This document shows, in pieces, positions 50,629 through 61,392 of a DNA stretch of 64,000 bases. Below the pieces are notes generated by a model. It was not told the DNA's origin, searched no databases, and was given only the letters and a program-made list of their open reading frames with translations. Both the position numbers and the translations under genes were made by a program. Position 1 is the first letter of the stretch. The number at the start of each line of letters is the position of its first letter. The stretch comes from an uncultured Sphingomonadaceae bacterium (GTDB lineage: Bacteria; Pseudomonadota; Alphaproteobacteria; Sphingomonadales; Sphingomonadaceae). The DNA is taken from NCBI GenBank assembly GCA_947258815.1, contig CAMYJW010000014.1:62001-126000 (forward strand), in the 5' to 3' direction.

Positions 50629-52779
50629 ATGGCGATGACCGACAAACCGACGACTGACGACTGGAAAGCACTGGCCGAAAAGGAAGTGAAGGGCCGGGAT
50701 CTCACCTGGAACACGCCTGAAGGCTTTGCCATCAAGCCGCTTTACACCGGCGATGATGCCGGCGATCCGGGACTTCCGGGCTTTGCGCCGTTCACGCGCG
50801 GGGTGAAGGCCTCGATGTATGCGGGCCGCCCATGGACGATCCGCCAGTATGCCGGTTTTTCGACTGCTGAGGAATCCAATGCGTTTTACCGCCGCAACCT
50901 GAAAGCGGGCCAGAAAGGCCTTTCGGTCGCGTTCGATCTGGCGACGCATCGCGGCTACGATTCAGATCATCCGCGCGTTGTCGGCGATGTCGGTAAGGCG
51001 GGCGTGGCGATCGATTCGGTTGAGGATATGAAGATCCTGTTCGATGGCATTCCGCTGGATGAAATGTCTGTTTCGATGACGATGAACGGCGCGGTTATCC
51101 CCGTGATGGCGTTTTATATCGTCGCCGGTGAAGAGCAGGGCGTTTCGCAGGAAAAGCTTTCCGGCACCATTCAGAACGATATTCTCAAAGAATTCATGGT
51201 GCGCAACACCTATATCTATCCGCCCGAACCTTCGATGCGGATTATCTCTGATATTATCGGCTATACGTCCCGGAACATGCCGAAATTCAACAGCATCTCG
51301 ATTTCGGGCTATCACATGCACGAAGCCGGGGCGACCGCTGTTCAGGAGCTGGCGTTCACCATTGCCGATGGCAAGGAATATGTGAAACGCGCGATGGCGG
51401 CAGGCCTGGATATCGATGCGTTCGCCGGTCGGCTGTCGTTCTTCTTCGGCATTGGCATGAACTTCTTCATGGAAATCGCCAAGCTGCGCGCGGCGCGCAC
51501 GCTGTGGTGGCGCGTGATGGATGGTCTGGGTGCGCAAAAAGAACGTTCCAAGATGCTGCGCACGCACTGTCAGACCAGCGGTGTCTCGTTGCAGGAGCAG
51601 GACCCATACAACAACGTCATCCGCACCACGGTTGAGGCGATGGCCGCAACGCTGGGCGGCACCCAGTCGCTTCACACCAATGCGCTGGATGAAGCGATTG
51701 CGCTGCCCACCGATTTCTCGGCCCGGATCGCGCGCAACACGCAGCTTGTCCTTCAGGAAGAAAGCGGCATCTGCAATGTCGTCGATCCACTGGGCGGCTC
51801 CTATTATATCGAAGCGCTGACCACGCAGCTTGTCGATGATGCCTGGGCGCTGATCGAGCAGGTCGATGGCCTTGGCGGCATGACCAAAGCGGTTGACAGC
51901 GGCATGCCCAAATCGCGCATCGAAGAGGCTGCTGCCGCCAAACAGGCACGGGTTGACCGGGGCGAGGACGTGATCGTCGGGGTCAACAAGTATCGCAAGG
52001 ACGAAGAAGACCCGATCGAAACGCTCGAAGTGGATAACCACGCGGTGCGCGAAGCGCAGGTTGCGCGGATCCGGTCCACGCGTGAAAATCGCGATGAAGC
52101 CAAATGCCGCGCCGCGCTGGATGCGCTGGCTGCCGGTTCGAAAGGCGATGGCAACGTGCTGGAACTGGCTGTCGAAGCAGCCCGCCACCGCGCCACGCTG
52201 GGCGAAATTTCCGATGCGATGGAAACCGCGTTTGGCCGTTATGATACCAAGCCCAAGCCGGTCACCGGGATTTACGGCAAGGCTTATGCTGAAGATGCCC
52301 GTTATCGTCAGGTGATCGAAGGGGTGAAAGCCGTTGCCACGCGGCTTGGCCGTGCGCCGCGCCTGCTTGTCGCCAAGATGGGGCAGGACGGGCATGATCG
52401 GGGCGCGAATGTGATTGCCTCCGCGTTCACCGATATGGGCTTTGACGTCACCAGCGGCCCGTTGTTCCAGACACCGGAAGAAGCCTGCAAACTGGCACTG
52501 GAAAACGATGTTGATGCGGTTGGCGCGTCATCGCTTGCAGCCGGACACAAAACGCTGATCCCCGAGCTGATCGGCCATCTCAAGGATGCCGGGCGCGCGG
52601 ATATCAAGGTGGTTGCAGGCGGCGTGATCCCGCCGCAGGATTATGACTATCTGAAAAAAGCCGGTGTGCAGGGCATTTACGGCCCCGGTTCCAACGTGGT
52701 CGAAAGCGCGGCTGACATGTTGCGCCTGCTGGGCCATAACATGCCGCCCGCCGATGGAGAGCTTGAAGCGGCGGAATAA
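50629..52779 (+). CDS. scpA: Methylmalonyl-CoA mutase (catalytic plus B12-binding domains)
   Basis: [58 protein letters not shown]-terminal [15 protein letters not shown] cobalamin motif. Confidence 0.97.
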   Translation: MAMTDKPTTDDWKALAEKEVKGRDLTWNTPEGFAIKPLYTGDDAGDPGLPGFAPFTRGVKASMYAGRPWTIRQYAGFSTAEESNAFYRRNLKAGQKGLSVAFDLATHRGYDSDHPRVVGDVGKAGVAIDSVEDMKILFDGIPLDEMSVSMTMNGAVIPVMAFYIVAGEEQGVSQEKLSGTIQNDILKEFMVRNTYIYPPEPSMRIISDIIGYTSRNMPKFNSISISGYHMHEAGATAVQELAFTIADGKEYVKRAMAAGLDIDAFAGRLSFFFGIGMNFFMEIAKLRAARTLWWRVMDGLGAQKERSKMLRTHCQTSGVSLQEQDPYNNVIRTTVEAMAATLGGTQSLHTNALDEAIALPTDFSARIARNTQLVLQEESGICNVVDPLGGSYYIEALTTQLVDDAWALIEQVDGLGGMTKAVDSGMPKSRIEEAAAAKQARVDRGEDVIVGVNKYRKDEEDPIETLEVDNHAVREAQVARIRSTRENRDEAKCRAALDALAAGSKGDGNVLELAVEAARHRATLGEISDAMETAFGRYDTKPKPVTGIYGKAYAEDARYRQVIEGVKAVATRLGRAPRLLVAKMGQDGHDRGANVIASAFTDMGFDVTSGPLFQTPEEACKLALENDVDAVGASSLAAGHKTLIPELIGHLKDAGRADIKVVAGGVIPPQDYDYLKKAGVQGIYGPGSNVVESAADMLRLLGHNMPPADGELEAAE

Positions 52780-52828
52780 GCGTTTGCCGCGCGGGAGTGG
52801 CCGGGCCTGAGGTCAAAGGGGAAATCGG

Positions 52829-54103
52829 ATGAGTCAGAAGCTGGAAACACGCACGGTCCATGCCGGAACCGCGCCTGATCCTGTCAGCAAGGCGCGGATC
52901 ACGCCGATCAGCCAGACAGCTTCGTTCGTGTTCGACGATATGGATCACGCTTCGCGGCTGTTTAACCTTGAGGAATTCGGCAACATCTATTCGCGCATCG
53001 GCAATCCCACCAATGCCGTGCTTGAAGCGAAAGTCGCCGATCTTGAAGGCGGCGTCATGGGGCTTGGCGTCGGCTCGGGCCACGCCGCGCAACTGGTGGT
53101 GTTTCACACGCTGATGGAGCCGGGCTGCGAAATCGTTGCCGCGAACAAGCTGTATGGCGGATCGCTCAATCAGCTGAGCGAAGCGTTTCGCAAGATGAGC
53201 TGGACAACCCGGTTCGTCGATGCCGATGATCCGGCCAATGTTGCCGCAGCCATTACTGACAAGACGCGCGCTGTGTTTATCGAAAGCCTTGCCAATCCGG
53301 GCGGCGTGGTTCTGGATATCGCCGCGATTGCCAAAGTCGCGCATGATGCGGGCCTGCCGCTTATCGTCGATAACACGATGGCAACGCCCGCGCTGTGTCG
53401 CCCGATCGAACATGGTGCGGACATTGTCGTTCATTCCACCACCAAGTTTCTTAATGGCCACGGCAATTCCATTGGCGGTGTGATCGTCGATTCAGGCAAC
53501 ACCGACTGGGTCAGGACCGGCAAATACCCGACGCTGACCGAGCCCAATCCATCGTATCACGGCATGGTGTTTGCCGAAGCGCTGGGCGAACTGGGCTTTA
53601 TCGTTGCCTGCCGCGCGCTGGGTCTGCGCGATCTTGGTCCGGCGCTTGCGCCGATGAATGCGTTTCTGACACTCACCGGAATGGAAACGCTGGCGCTGCG
53701 GATGGAGCGGCATTGCGATAATGCACTGGCGCTTGCCAAATGGCTGAAATCCCATCCGAAAGTGTCATGGGTTTCCTATGCCGGGATGGCGGATGATCCC
53801 TATCACGGGCTTTGTCAGACGTATCTGGGCGGCAAAGGCGGCGGGGTTTTCACGTTTGGCCTCAAAGGCGGCTATGATGCGGGTGCAAAGCTTGTCTCAT
53901 CGGTTGAGCTGTTCAGCTTTCTGGCCAATATCGGTGACACACGCTCGCTGATTATTCATCCCGCCTCGTCGACCCACCGCCAGCTTGACGATGAAGCGCG
54001 CGCGGCGGCTGGTGCGGGGCCGGATGTGGTCCGGGTGTCGGTTGGCATTGAACACATTGACGACATCATCGCCGATTTGGCGCAAGCGCTGGACAAGGTC
54101 TGA
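52829..54103 (+). CDS. O-acetylhomoserine sulfhydrylase-like (MetY family) PLP enzyme
   Basis: [79 protein letters not shown]; length and insert typical of MetY. Confidence 0.9.
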   Translation: MSQKLETRTVHAGTAPDPVSKARITPISQTASFVFDDMDHASRLFNLEEFGNIYSRIGNPTNAVLEAKVADLEGGVMGLGVGSGHAAQLVVFHTLMEPGCEIVAANKLYGGSLNQLSEAFRKMSWTTRFVDADDPANVAAAITDKTRAVFIESLANPGGVVLDIAAIAKVAHDAGLPLIVDNTMATPALCRPIEHGADIVVHSTTKFLNGHGNSIGGVIVDSGNTDWVRTGKYPTLTEPNPSYHGMVFAEALGELGFIVACRALGLRDLGPALAPMNAFLTLTGMETLALRMERHCDNALALAKWLKSHPKVSWVSYAGMADDPYHGLCQTYLGGKGGGVFTFGLKGGYDAGAKLVSSVELFSFLANIGDTRSLIIHPASSTHRQLDDEARAAAGAGPDVVRVSVGIEHIDDIIADLAQALDKV

Positions 54104-54105
54104 AA

Positions 54106-55128
54106 ATGACAGAAATTCGAACGGACATTCGTACCGACTGGACCCGCGAGGAAATCGCGGAACTGTTCGATCTGCCATTCCCTGAGCTGCTGTTTCGCGC
54201 GGCACAAGTGCACCGTAGCCATCACACGGCAGGTGAAGTGCAGCTGTGCACGTTGCTTTCGATCAAGACCGGCGGGTGCCCGGAAGACTGCGGTTATTGT
54301 TCACAATCGGTGCATGCCGACAGCGGCGTTGAAGCAACAAAGCTGATGGATGTGCGCCAGGTTTTGCAATCTGCGGCGCAGGCAAAAGATGCCGGATCGC
54401 AGCGGTTTTGCATGGGCGCGGCATGGCGCAACCCCAAGGATCGCGACATGCCCAAGATCGTTGAGATCGTGAACGGCGTGCGCGCGATGGGCATGGAAAC
54501 CTGCATGACGCTGGGCATGCTGACGCCCGAGCAGGCGACGATGCTGAGCGAAGCGGGCCTCGATTATTACAACCACAATATCGACAGCAGCCCGGAATAT
54601 TATGAACGCGCGATTTCCACGCGCACCATGGATGAACGGCTGGAAACGCTGGATCACGTGCGCGATGCCGGAATCAATGTGTGCTCTGGCGGGATTGTCG
54701 GCATGGGCGAAACGCGTGAGGACCGGGTGGGCTTCATTCAGACACTGGCAACGCTTGAGCGTCATCCCGAGTCGGTTCCGGTCAATGCGCTGGTCCCTGT
54801 CAAAGGCACTGTGCTGGGCGATATGCTGGCCGATACGCCGATGGCCAAGATCGACGATATCGAATTTGTCCGCACCATCGCCGTCGCGCGGATCACGATG
54901 CCGATGAGCATGGTGCGCCTGTCCGCCGGACGCGAAAGCATGAGCGAGGCAACACAGGCACTGTGTTTCATGGCGGGCGCCAACTCGATCTTCACCGGCG
55001 ACAAGCTGCTGACCGCCGATAACGCGGGCGATGATGCCGATGCCGCACTGTTTGCCAAACTGGGGCTGACCGCGCTCAAAGGCGAAGAGCCGATGCGCGC
55101 CTGCGCCGTGCAAGAGGCGGCTGAGTGA
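54106..55128 (+). CDS. bioB: Biotin synthase
   Basis: [17 protein letters not shown] radical-SAM motif, [24 protein letters not shown]. Confidence 0.98.
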   Translation: MTEIRTDIRTDWTREEIAELFDLPFPELLFRAAQVHRSHHTAGEVQLCTLLSIKTGGCPEDCGYCSQSVHADSGVEATKLMDVRQVLQSAAQAKDAGSQRFCMGAAWRNPKDRDMPKIVEIVNGVRAMGMETCMTLGMLTPEQATMLSEAGLDYYNHNIDSSPEYYERAISTRTMDERLETLDHVRDAGINVCSGGIVGMGETREDRVGFIQTLATLERHPESVPVNALVPVKGTVLGDMLADTPMAKIDDIEFVRTIAVARITMPMSMVRLSAGRESMSEATQALCFMAGANSIFTGDKLLTADNAGDDADAALFAKLGLTALKGEEPMRACAVQEAAE

Positions 55129-55514
55129 TCGCGCTTGCCATCCTGCTTTCCGGGGCCGCGTCTGCGGATCCTGACTGGAACTGTGCGGATCCGGGGCCGC
55201 AGCAGGAAATGAATTATTGCGCCGCGCAGGAATACCGCAAAGCGGACGTTGCGCTGAATGCCCAGTGGAAACGCACCGCTGCCCACATGAAACAGCGCGA
55301 CGCTGGCCAGGATTCGGGCGATGAAAATCCGCCTGAACATTTTGCCTCGCTGCTGGCTGCGCAGCGCGCTTGGATCACATATCGCGATGCCCACTGCCAG
55401 ACGGCCGGGCATCTGTTTTACGGTGGCACGATGGAGCCGCTGATCGTCAGCACCTGCAAGACCGGGCTGACACAAGAACGTACACATCAATTGAAACTTC
55501 TGATCGAACCATAG
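55125..55514 (+). CDS. LprI/DUF1311-family secreted protein
   Basis: Signal peptide; [31 protein letters not shown] ... [16 protein letters not shown] motif. Confidence 0.85.
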   Translation: MIALAILLSGAASADPDWNCADPGPQQEMNYCAAQEYRKADVALNAQWKRTAAHMKQRDAGQDSGDENPPEHFASLLAAQRAWITYRDAHCQTAGHLFYGGTMEPLIVSTCKTGLTQERTHQLKLLIEP

Positions 55515-55521
55515 GACCTGC

Positions 55522-57549
55522 ATGTTCAAGAAAATCCTGATTGCAAACCGGGGCGAAATTGCCTGTCGCGTTATCAAGACGGCTCGCCGGATGGGCATTG
55601 CCACCGTTGCCGTCTATTCCGATGCCGATGCGCGTGCGCCGTTCGTGCAGATGGCGGACGAGGCTGTGCACATCGGCCCGCCGCCTGCCGCTGAAAGCTA
55701 TCTGATCGCGGAAAAGATCATCGAGGCGGCCAAGCAGACCGGAGCCGAAGCGGTTCACCCCGGCTACGGTTTTCTGTCAGAGCGCACGTCCTTTGCCGAA
55801 GCGCTGGCCGACGCGGGAATCGCGTTTGTCGGCCCGCCGGTGAATGCAATCGCGGCGATGGGCGACAAGATCGAGTCCAAGAAGCTGGCCATGGAAGCCG
55901 GCGTCAATGTCGTTCCGGGTTTTGTCGGAGAGATTGAAGACACCGATCATGCGGTGAAGATTTCCAACGAAATCGGCTATCCGGTGATGATGAAGGCGTC
56001 TGCGGGCGGCGGCGGCAAGGGCATGCGCCTTGCCTATAGCGAAAAGGACGTGCGCGAAGGATTTGAAGCGACCAAGCGTGAAGGGCTGAACTCGTTTGGC
56101 GATGATCGCGTGTTCATCGAGAAATTCATCGAAAATCCGCGCCACATCGAAATCCAGATTCTGGGCGATAAACACGGCAATATTGTCTATCTCAACGAGC
56201 GCGAATGCTCGATCCAGCGCCGCCACCAGAAAGTGGTTGAAGAAGCGCCATCGCCGTTCGTCACGCCAAAAATGCGTAAAGCGATGGGTGAACAATGCGT
56301 CGCGCTGTCAAAAGCGGTGAATTATCACAGCGCCGGAACGGTCGAACTGATCGTGTCAGGCGCGGATAAGACAGGCGAGAGTTTCTATTTCCTCGAAATG
56401 AACACCCGCCTGCAGGTGGAACATCCCGTCACAGAAGCGATTACGGGCGTCGATCTGGTCGAACAGATGATCCGTGTTGCTGCCGGTGAAAAACTTGAGA
56501 TGACGCAGGACGATGTGAAGATTGACGGCTGGTCGATCGAAAACCGGGTCTATGCCGAAGATCCCTATCGCGGGTTTTTGCCTTCCACCGGGCGGCTTTC
56601 ACGCTATTTGCCGCCTGTCGAAGGCTGGAGCGATAACGATCCCGACGATGTCTATACCGGGCGCGGTGTTGATGGCATCCGCGTTGACGATGGCGTCATG
56701 GATGGCGGCGAAGTCTCAATGTTCTATGATCCGATGATCGCCAAGCTGATCACCTGGGGCGAAACCCGCGACGAAGCGGCTGACAAGCAGATCGCCGCGC
56801 TCGACGCGTTCGAGATTGACGGGCTGGGCCACAACATCGATTTCGTCTCTGCCATCATGCAACACCCGCGTTTCCGCTCGGGCGAGCTGACGACAGGGTT
56901 CATCGCCGAGGAATATCCCGAAGGCTTTGAAGGCGCGCCGCCATCGGCGGACCTGATCCGCAAACTTTCTGCCGTGGCCGGTTTCGTGGCAACGGCGCGG
57001 GCAGACAGGGCGCGCCGCGTCGATGGCCAGCTTGCCGAAACGCTTGACCCGCCATTTGACTGGAGCGTTACGCTGAACGGTGTCTCTCACCGCGTTGCGC
57101 TGGGCGATGAAGTGGTGATGGTCGATGGTGAACCGCTTGAACTGGCGATGGAATATGCACCCGGCGACCGGCTGATCGAAGCCGAAGTCGATGGCGAGAC
57201 ACTGCATGTCAAACTGGCACTGACGCGCACCGGGTTTGAAATGAATGCACGCGGCGCGATCCATGTGCTCGATGTGCTGCCAGCGCGCGTGGCGCATTTT
57301 GCCGATCATATGCTTGAAAAAATTCCGCCCGATCTTTCCAAATATCTCATTTGTCCGATGCCGGGTCTGCTCGTCTCTTTGAATGTGGAAGAAGGCGAGA
57401 AGGTCGAATCCGGTCAGCCGCTTGCCGTGGTTGAGGCGATGAAAATGGAAAATATCCTGCGCGCCGAAAAAGCCGGCGTGGTTGCCAAGATCAACGCTAA
57501 GGCAGGTGACAGTCTGGCGGTCGATGCGATCATTCTGGAAATGGAATAA
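55522..57549 (+). CDS. pccA: Acetyl/propionyl-CoA carboxylase alpha subunit (biotin carboxylase + BCCP)
   Basis: FKKILIANRGEIACRVIKTARRMGIATVAVYSDADARAPFVQMADEAV, ATP-grasp motifs, C-terminal VVEAMKMENILRAE biotinylation motif. Confidence 0.97.
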   Translation: MFKKILIANRGEIACRVIKTARRMGIATVAVYSDADARAPFVQMADEAVHIGPPPAAESYLIAEKIIEAAKQTGAEAVHPGYGFLSERTSFAEALADAGIAFVGPPVNAIAAMGDKIESKKLAMEAGVNVVPGFVGEIEDTDHAVKISNEIGYPVMMKASAGGGGKGMRLAYSEKDVREGFEATKREGLNSFGDDRVFIEKFIENPRHIEIQILGDKHGNIVYLNERECSIQRRHQKVVEEAPSPFVTPKMRKAMGEQCVALSKAVNYHSAGTVELIVSGADKTGESFYFLEMNTRLQVEHPVTEAITGVDLVEQMIRVAAGEKLEMTQDDVKIDGWSIENRVYAEDPYRGFLPSTGRLSRYLPPVEGWSDNDPDDVYTGRGVDGIRVDDGVMDGGEVSMFYDPMIAKLITWGETRDEAADKQIAALDAFEIDGLGHNIDFVSAIMQHPRFRSGELTTGFIAEEYPEGFEGAPPSADLIRKLSAVAGFVATARADRARRVDGQLAETLDPPFDWSVTLNGVSHRVALGDEVVMVDGEPLELAMEYAPGDRLIEAEVDGETLHVKLALTRTGFEMNARGAIHVLDVLPARVAHFADHMLEKIPPDLSKYLICPMPGLLVSLNVEEGEKVESGQPLAVVEAMKMENILRAEKAGVVAKINAKAGDSLAVDAIILEME

Positions 57550-57564
57550 CCGGAATAGTTTGCT

Positions 57565-57590
57565 GTCCCGCTGCCAGTTGGTGGCGGGAC
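57565..57590. terminator. Strong hairpin, likely bidirectional terminator
   Basis: GTCCCGCTGCCAGTTGGTGGCGGGAC: GTCCCGC/GCGGGAC stem extendable with GU pairs, in the 70-bp gap between convergent pccA and aroB; no strong U-tract. Confidence 0.55.
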
Positions 57591-57619
57591 GCTGTTCCTC
57601 CGGCATCCCAGAGGCTATT

Positions 57620-58726
57620 TCAGCGGGCCAGTTCCTGATCGAGAAACGCGGCCACATCATCAAGTGAAACGTCGCGGTCCAGATAGGCTGCGCCGATGCC
57701 TTTCATCAGCACGAAGGGCAGGGTGCCTGCATCCATTTTCTTGTCGTGCAGCATGTGGCCGACAAGCGCCTTGCCGCTGCATGACAGGTTCAGTTCGGCA
57801 AGCCCGGAGCGCATTCCGACATCGGAAAAATGGGTGGCGATGTGATCGGCGCTGGCCATCGGCATCAGGCCTTTTCGGGCGGAATAACGCGCGGCCAGCA
57901 CCATTCCGATCGCCACAGCTTCGCCATGGAGCAAGTCTGCGCTATATCCGGTCTCGGCTTCGAGCGCGTGGCCGAATGTGTGTCCCAGATTAAGCAAAGC
58001 GCGGGTTCCGGTGGTTTCACGTTCGTCTTCGGCGACGATCCGCGCCTTGGCCGCAACGCTTTGGCTTACTGCATATTCGCGTTTGCCTGCGTCTCCGGCG
58101 ATCACGTTCTGGCCGTTCTCGTCGCACCACGCGAAGAATCCGGCATCGCCGATCAGCCCATATTTCACCACTTCGGCATACCCGGCCAGCAATTCGCGGC
58201 GGGGCAGCGTATCGAGCGCGGCCAGATCGGCAAGCACCAGCGAGGGCTGGTGAAACGCGCCGACAAGGTTCTTGCCCGCAGGCGTGTTGATCGCCGTTTT
58301 GCCGCCGACGCTGGAATCGACTTGCGCCAGAAGCGTGGTGGGAAGCTGGATGAAATGACACCCGCGCTTGACGATTGCGGCTGCAAAACCGGTAAGATCC
58401 CCGATCACGCCGCCGCCCAGCGCCAGGATATGATCGCCGCGTTCAACTTCGCGGGCAAGCAGCCAGTCCACCGTTTTTGACAGCTCTTCCCAGCTTTTGG
58501 TCTGTTCGCCCGGAGGCAGGATGCGCCATTGCGGCTCATGCCCGTTGGTGCGCAAAACCGCTTCGATGGTTTCGCCCCATGCCGCGTGGACATTGCTGTC
58601 AGTGATGATCGGCACTTCGCGTTTGCGCAGCATGCCGCGACATTCACGCACCAGTTCGGCAAGCAGACCGGTGCCGACGCGCACTTCATAAGGGCGGCCT
58701 GCAACGTCAACAGGAATTACAGCCAT
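57620..58726 (-). CDS. aroB: 3-dehydroquinate synthase
   Basis: ILALGGGVIGDLTGFAAAIVKRGCHFIQLPTTLLAQVDSSVGGKTAINTPAGKNLVGAFHQP. Confidence 0.97.
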   Translation of the reverse strand: MAVIPVDVAGRPYEVRVGTGLLAELVRECRGMLRKREVPIITDSNVHAAWGETIEAVLRTNGHEPQWRILPPGEQTKSWEELSKTVDWLLAREVERGDHILALGGGVIGDLTGFAAAIVKRGCHFIQLPTTLLAQVDSSVGGKTAINTPAGKNLVGAFHQPSLVLADLAALDTLPRRELLAGYAEVVKYGLIGDAGFFAWCDENGQNVIAGDAGKREYAVSQSVAAKARIVAEDERETTGTRALLNLGHTFGHALEAETGYSADLLHGEAVAIGMVLAARYSARKGLMPMASADHIATHFSDVGMRSGLAELNLSCSGKALVGHMLHDKKMDAGTLPFVLMKGIGAAYLDRDVSLDDVAAFLDQELAR

Positions 58727-59292
58727 TTTTCGATGCCTTTCACAACCTTGGACACGACTTTGTCGTGCGGGCCTTCTCCGCTGATCACGTGAACGGGTGC
58801 CTGCGAATAGGCATCTTTTCGCGAATCGCGCAGCCGCTTGAGAATGGCGCGCGGATCACCTTGTTTGAGCAGCGGGCGATTGTCCTTGCGGGCCGTGCGT
58901 TCAACCAGCGTATCGATATCGGCATCAAGCCAGACGGCAATCGCCTTGTCCAGAATCAGTGATCGCGTCTGTTCGTCGCAAAATGCGCCGCCGCCCGTTG
59001 CGATCACTTTCCCGCCGCCGTCTTGCTCAAGCAGGCGCGCGATCACCCTGCGTTCTCCATCGCGAAAATAGTCTTCGCCAAACTGTTCGAATATTTCCGG
59101 AATTGCCATCCGCGCGGATTTCTCAATTTCGTCATCGGCATCCACGAACGAGAATCCGAGTGCGGCGGCCAGCCTTTTGCCAACACTCGATTTGCCGACT
59201 CCCATCATACCGACGAGCACAATCGGCCGGTCGATCCGCGCTGCCACCGCGGCAAGCGGTGGATCGGCGTGTTGAGTTTTTCCAACGTCCAT
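58717..59292 (-). CDS. aroK: Shikimate kinase
   Basis: ATG at 59292: IVLVGMMGVGKSSVGKRLAAALGFSFVDADDEIE, GGGAFCDEQTR; overlaps aroB. Confidence 0.96.
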   Translation of the reverse strand: MDVGKTQHADPPLAAVAARIDRPIVLVGMMGVGKSSVGKRLAAALGFSFVDADDEIEKSARMAIPEIFEQFGEDYFRDGERRVIARLLEQDGGGKVIATGGGAFCDEQTRSLILDKAIAVWLDADIDTLVERTARKDNRPLLKQGDPRAILKRLRDSRKDAYSQAPVHVISGEGPHDKVVSKVVKGIEKWL

Positions 59293-59362
59293 TGCAGCAC
59301 AGGCTATAGATGGGCTAACCGGCCATGCAAGTATCGGCGAAGGGATGAGAGTGATAACTGAC

Positions 59363-59497
59363 ATGCGCATGAGCAGGGTATTGGCAATCCTTGGCGTGGT
59401 TTGCGTGCTGGTCGTGGCTTTCGCCTGGCTGGACGGCGGGCGCGAACCCGTGCGCGAAATTGTTCAGCCGATCGCTACGCCGGGGCAAACGCAATGA
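59363..59497 (+). CDS. Small single-TM peptide (44 aa), unknown function
   Basis: MRMSRVLAILGVVCVLVVAFAWLDGGREPVREIVQPIATPGQTQ; ATGA overlap with downstream gene; below size cutoff of ORF track. Confidence 0.65.
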   Translation: MRMSRVLAILGVVCVLVVAFAWLDGGREPVREIVQPIATPGQTQ

Positions 59498-61350
59498 GGT
59501 TGGCGGCGCTGCTGGGCGGAGCTGCTTTTGCGCTGACTTCGGTGTGGGCACTGGCGCAGGATGCGCCGGAATCGCTTCTGCCGCCCGGTTTTGATGATCC
59601 GGCGCCGGCACCAGCGCCCGCGCCGACACCCACGCCAGCTCCATCGCCCCCGCAGGATTCCGCGGGACCGGTTGCGTCTCCCGTTATTCAGCAGACCCCT
59701 GGAACCGGCGGAGCGCCCCCGGCGGCTTCCGCGCAAGCGCCGGATGAGGCGTTTCTCGCCAAATTGCCCTCGCTTGAAGAGCTTGAGGACATGACCCCGG
59801 AAGAGCTTGAGGAAGCGCTGGGCCTGAAGCCGGAGTTCGATATTCCCGCTGCGGCAAGGCGATCGCTCCGGCAGGTTGGCGTGATCGACCGGCGCGAAGG
59901 GGGTTTTGCCGCCAGATCGCTTGCCGGTCAGAATGCGTCGCTGGTCAAGGCTTTGCTGGCGGGAAATCGCGGAATGCTGGTGTCGCGGTGGGGGCATATC
60001 CTGTTGCGGCGGGTGCTGGCGTCGCGTCTGGATGCACCCGATGGCATGAACCCGGCGGACTTTGCCGCTTTGCGAGCGGCACTGCTGGTGCGCATGGGCG
60101 AAGCCGAAGCGGCGCGCGCGATCGTTCAGGATGTCGATCCGCGCAATTATACTCCAGAGCTGACCGATGCGGCGCTCGACGCCTATATCGCCAGCGCTGA
60201 TTTTACCGGCATTTGTCCGTCGGTGATGACCCGCGGAAGTGAGCGGGAAGACCCGCAGTGGGAAACGGCAAGGTTGATCTGCAGCGCTTTTCGCGGGGAC
60301 GGGAACTATGCGCTTCGCCGCATGGACCGGGCGATCAAGGACAAGACAATGCCCGGCATCGATCTGCGGCTGGCCCAGAAATACGCGGGCGCCGCAGGAA
60401 AGGCGCGTCGGGCAGTGGCGATCGAATGGGACGATGTCAAAGACATGAATCCCTGGCGATATGGCCTGACGATCGCGGTTGGTCTGGAACCGCCTGAGCG
60501 GCTGATGAAATCGGCTGGCAGGCGCTATGCGGCAACGGCGGCTCTCGCGCCGATGCTCGGTCTTGAAAGCCGCGCCAGGGCTGCCGATCGCGCGGCGGGA
60601 ATGGGCGTTCTATCAAGCACGGCGATGATAGACCTCTACAGCCAGATATATGTCACCGAAGGGATGTCTGACGAATGGTCGGGCAGGGCAGACAGCTTGC
60701 GCGATGCCTATACGCTTGCCGATCCTTCGGCGCGGCTTGTGGCAATGCAGGAACTGTGGTCCGAAGCGCCGGGCGCGCTCGAACGATATTCGCGCATGGT
60801 TCTTACCGCATTTGCCGCTGCGCGCATGCCGGTCGATGCGGGGCTGAGAGACAGCGCGCCCGGCCTTGTTGCTTCCATGTTGACAGCAGGGCTCGATCGC
60901 AACGCCATGCGCTGGAACGATGTTGCCGAACAGGGAAGCGAGACATGGGCCTTGCTTGCTCTTGCCGAGCCCAAACCGGCGGCTGTCGTTGATGAGGGGG
61001 CGCTGGATGCGTTCTTTGACGATGATGAAAGCATCGAACTGCGTAAATCCGCGTTTCTGCTGGCGGGACTGGCCGGGCTGGGGCGGCTCTCTCCCGAAAC
61101 GAAAACAGGGTTTGAAGAGCGGCTGGGGATCGATCTTGACGCGCCATCTCATTGGGCGTGGTTGATAAACAGGGCGGCGCAACAGCGTAATCCGGGGCTG
61201 GTGGCGTTGCTCGCCACGCTGGGCATGCAAGGCCCGGACTGGAGCAAAATGACGCCGCGCTACCTTTTCAACATTGTTTCGGCGCTGCGCCGGGCCGGGC
61301 TGGAGGCTGAGGCGCGAATGATTGCGGCAGAAGCCGTCGCGCGGGCCTGA
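59494..61350 (+). CDS. Large secreted/periplasmic protein of unknown function (618 aa, Pro-rich linker then alpha-helical domain)
   Basis: Signal peptide MRLAALLGGAAFALTSVWALAQD, PAPAPAPAPTPTPAPSPP linker, long Ala/Leu/Arg-rich helical region; ATGA overlap with upstream peptide. Confidence 0.8.
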   Translation: MRLAALLGGAAFALTSVWALAQDAPESLLPPGFDDPAPAPAPAPTPTPAPSPPQDSAGPVASPVIQQTPGTGGAPPAASAQAPDEAFLAKLPSLEELEDMTPEELEEALGLKPEFDIPAAARRSLRQVGVIDRREGGFAARSLAGQNASLVKALLAGNRGMLVSRWGHILLRRVLASRLDAPDGMNPADFAALRAALLVRMGEAEAARAIVQDVDPRNYTPELTDAALDAYIASADFTGICPSVMTRGSEREDPQWETARLICSAFRGDGNYALRRMDRAIKDKTMPGIDLRLAQKYAGAAGKARRAVAIEWDDVKDMNPWRYGLTIAVGLEPPERLMKSAGRRYAATAALAPMLGLESRARAADRAAGMGVLSSTAMIDLYSQIYVTEGMSDEWSGRADSLRDAYTLADPSARLVAMQELWSEAPGALERYSRMVLTAFAAARMPVDAGLRDSAPGLVASMLTAGLDRNAMRWNDVAEQGSETWALLALAEPKPAAVVDEGALDAFFDDDESIELRKSAFLLAGLAGLGRLSPETKTGFEERLGIDLDAPSHWAWLINRAAQQRNPGLVALLATLGMQGPDWSKMTPRYLFNIVSALRRAGLEAEARMIAAEAVARA

Positions 61351-61392
61351 AAGTTTCGCGATGCAGGCAAACCCCGAACCGGGTGATGAGGG

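Noticed and set aside
50962-52395. 477-aa reverse ORF opposite methylmalonyl-CoA mutase
   Set aside because: Antisense shadow of a highly conserved gene; no recognisable motifs.
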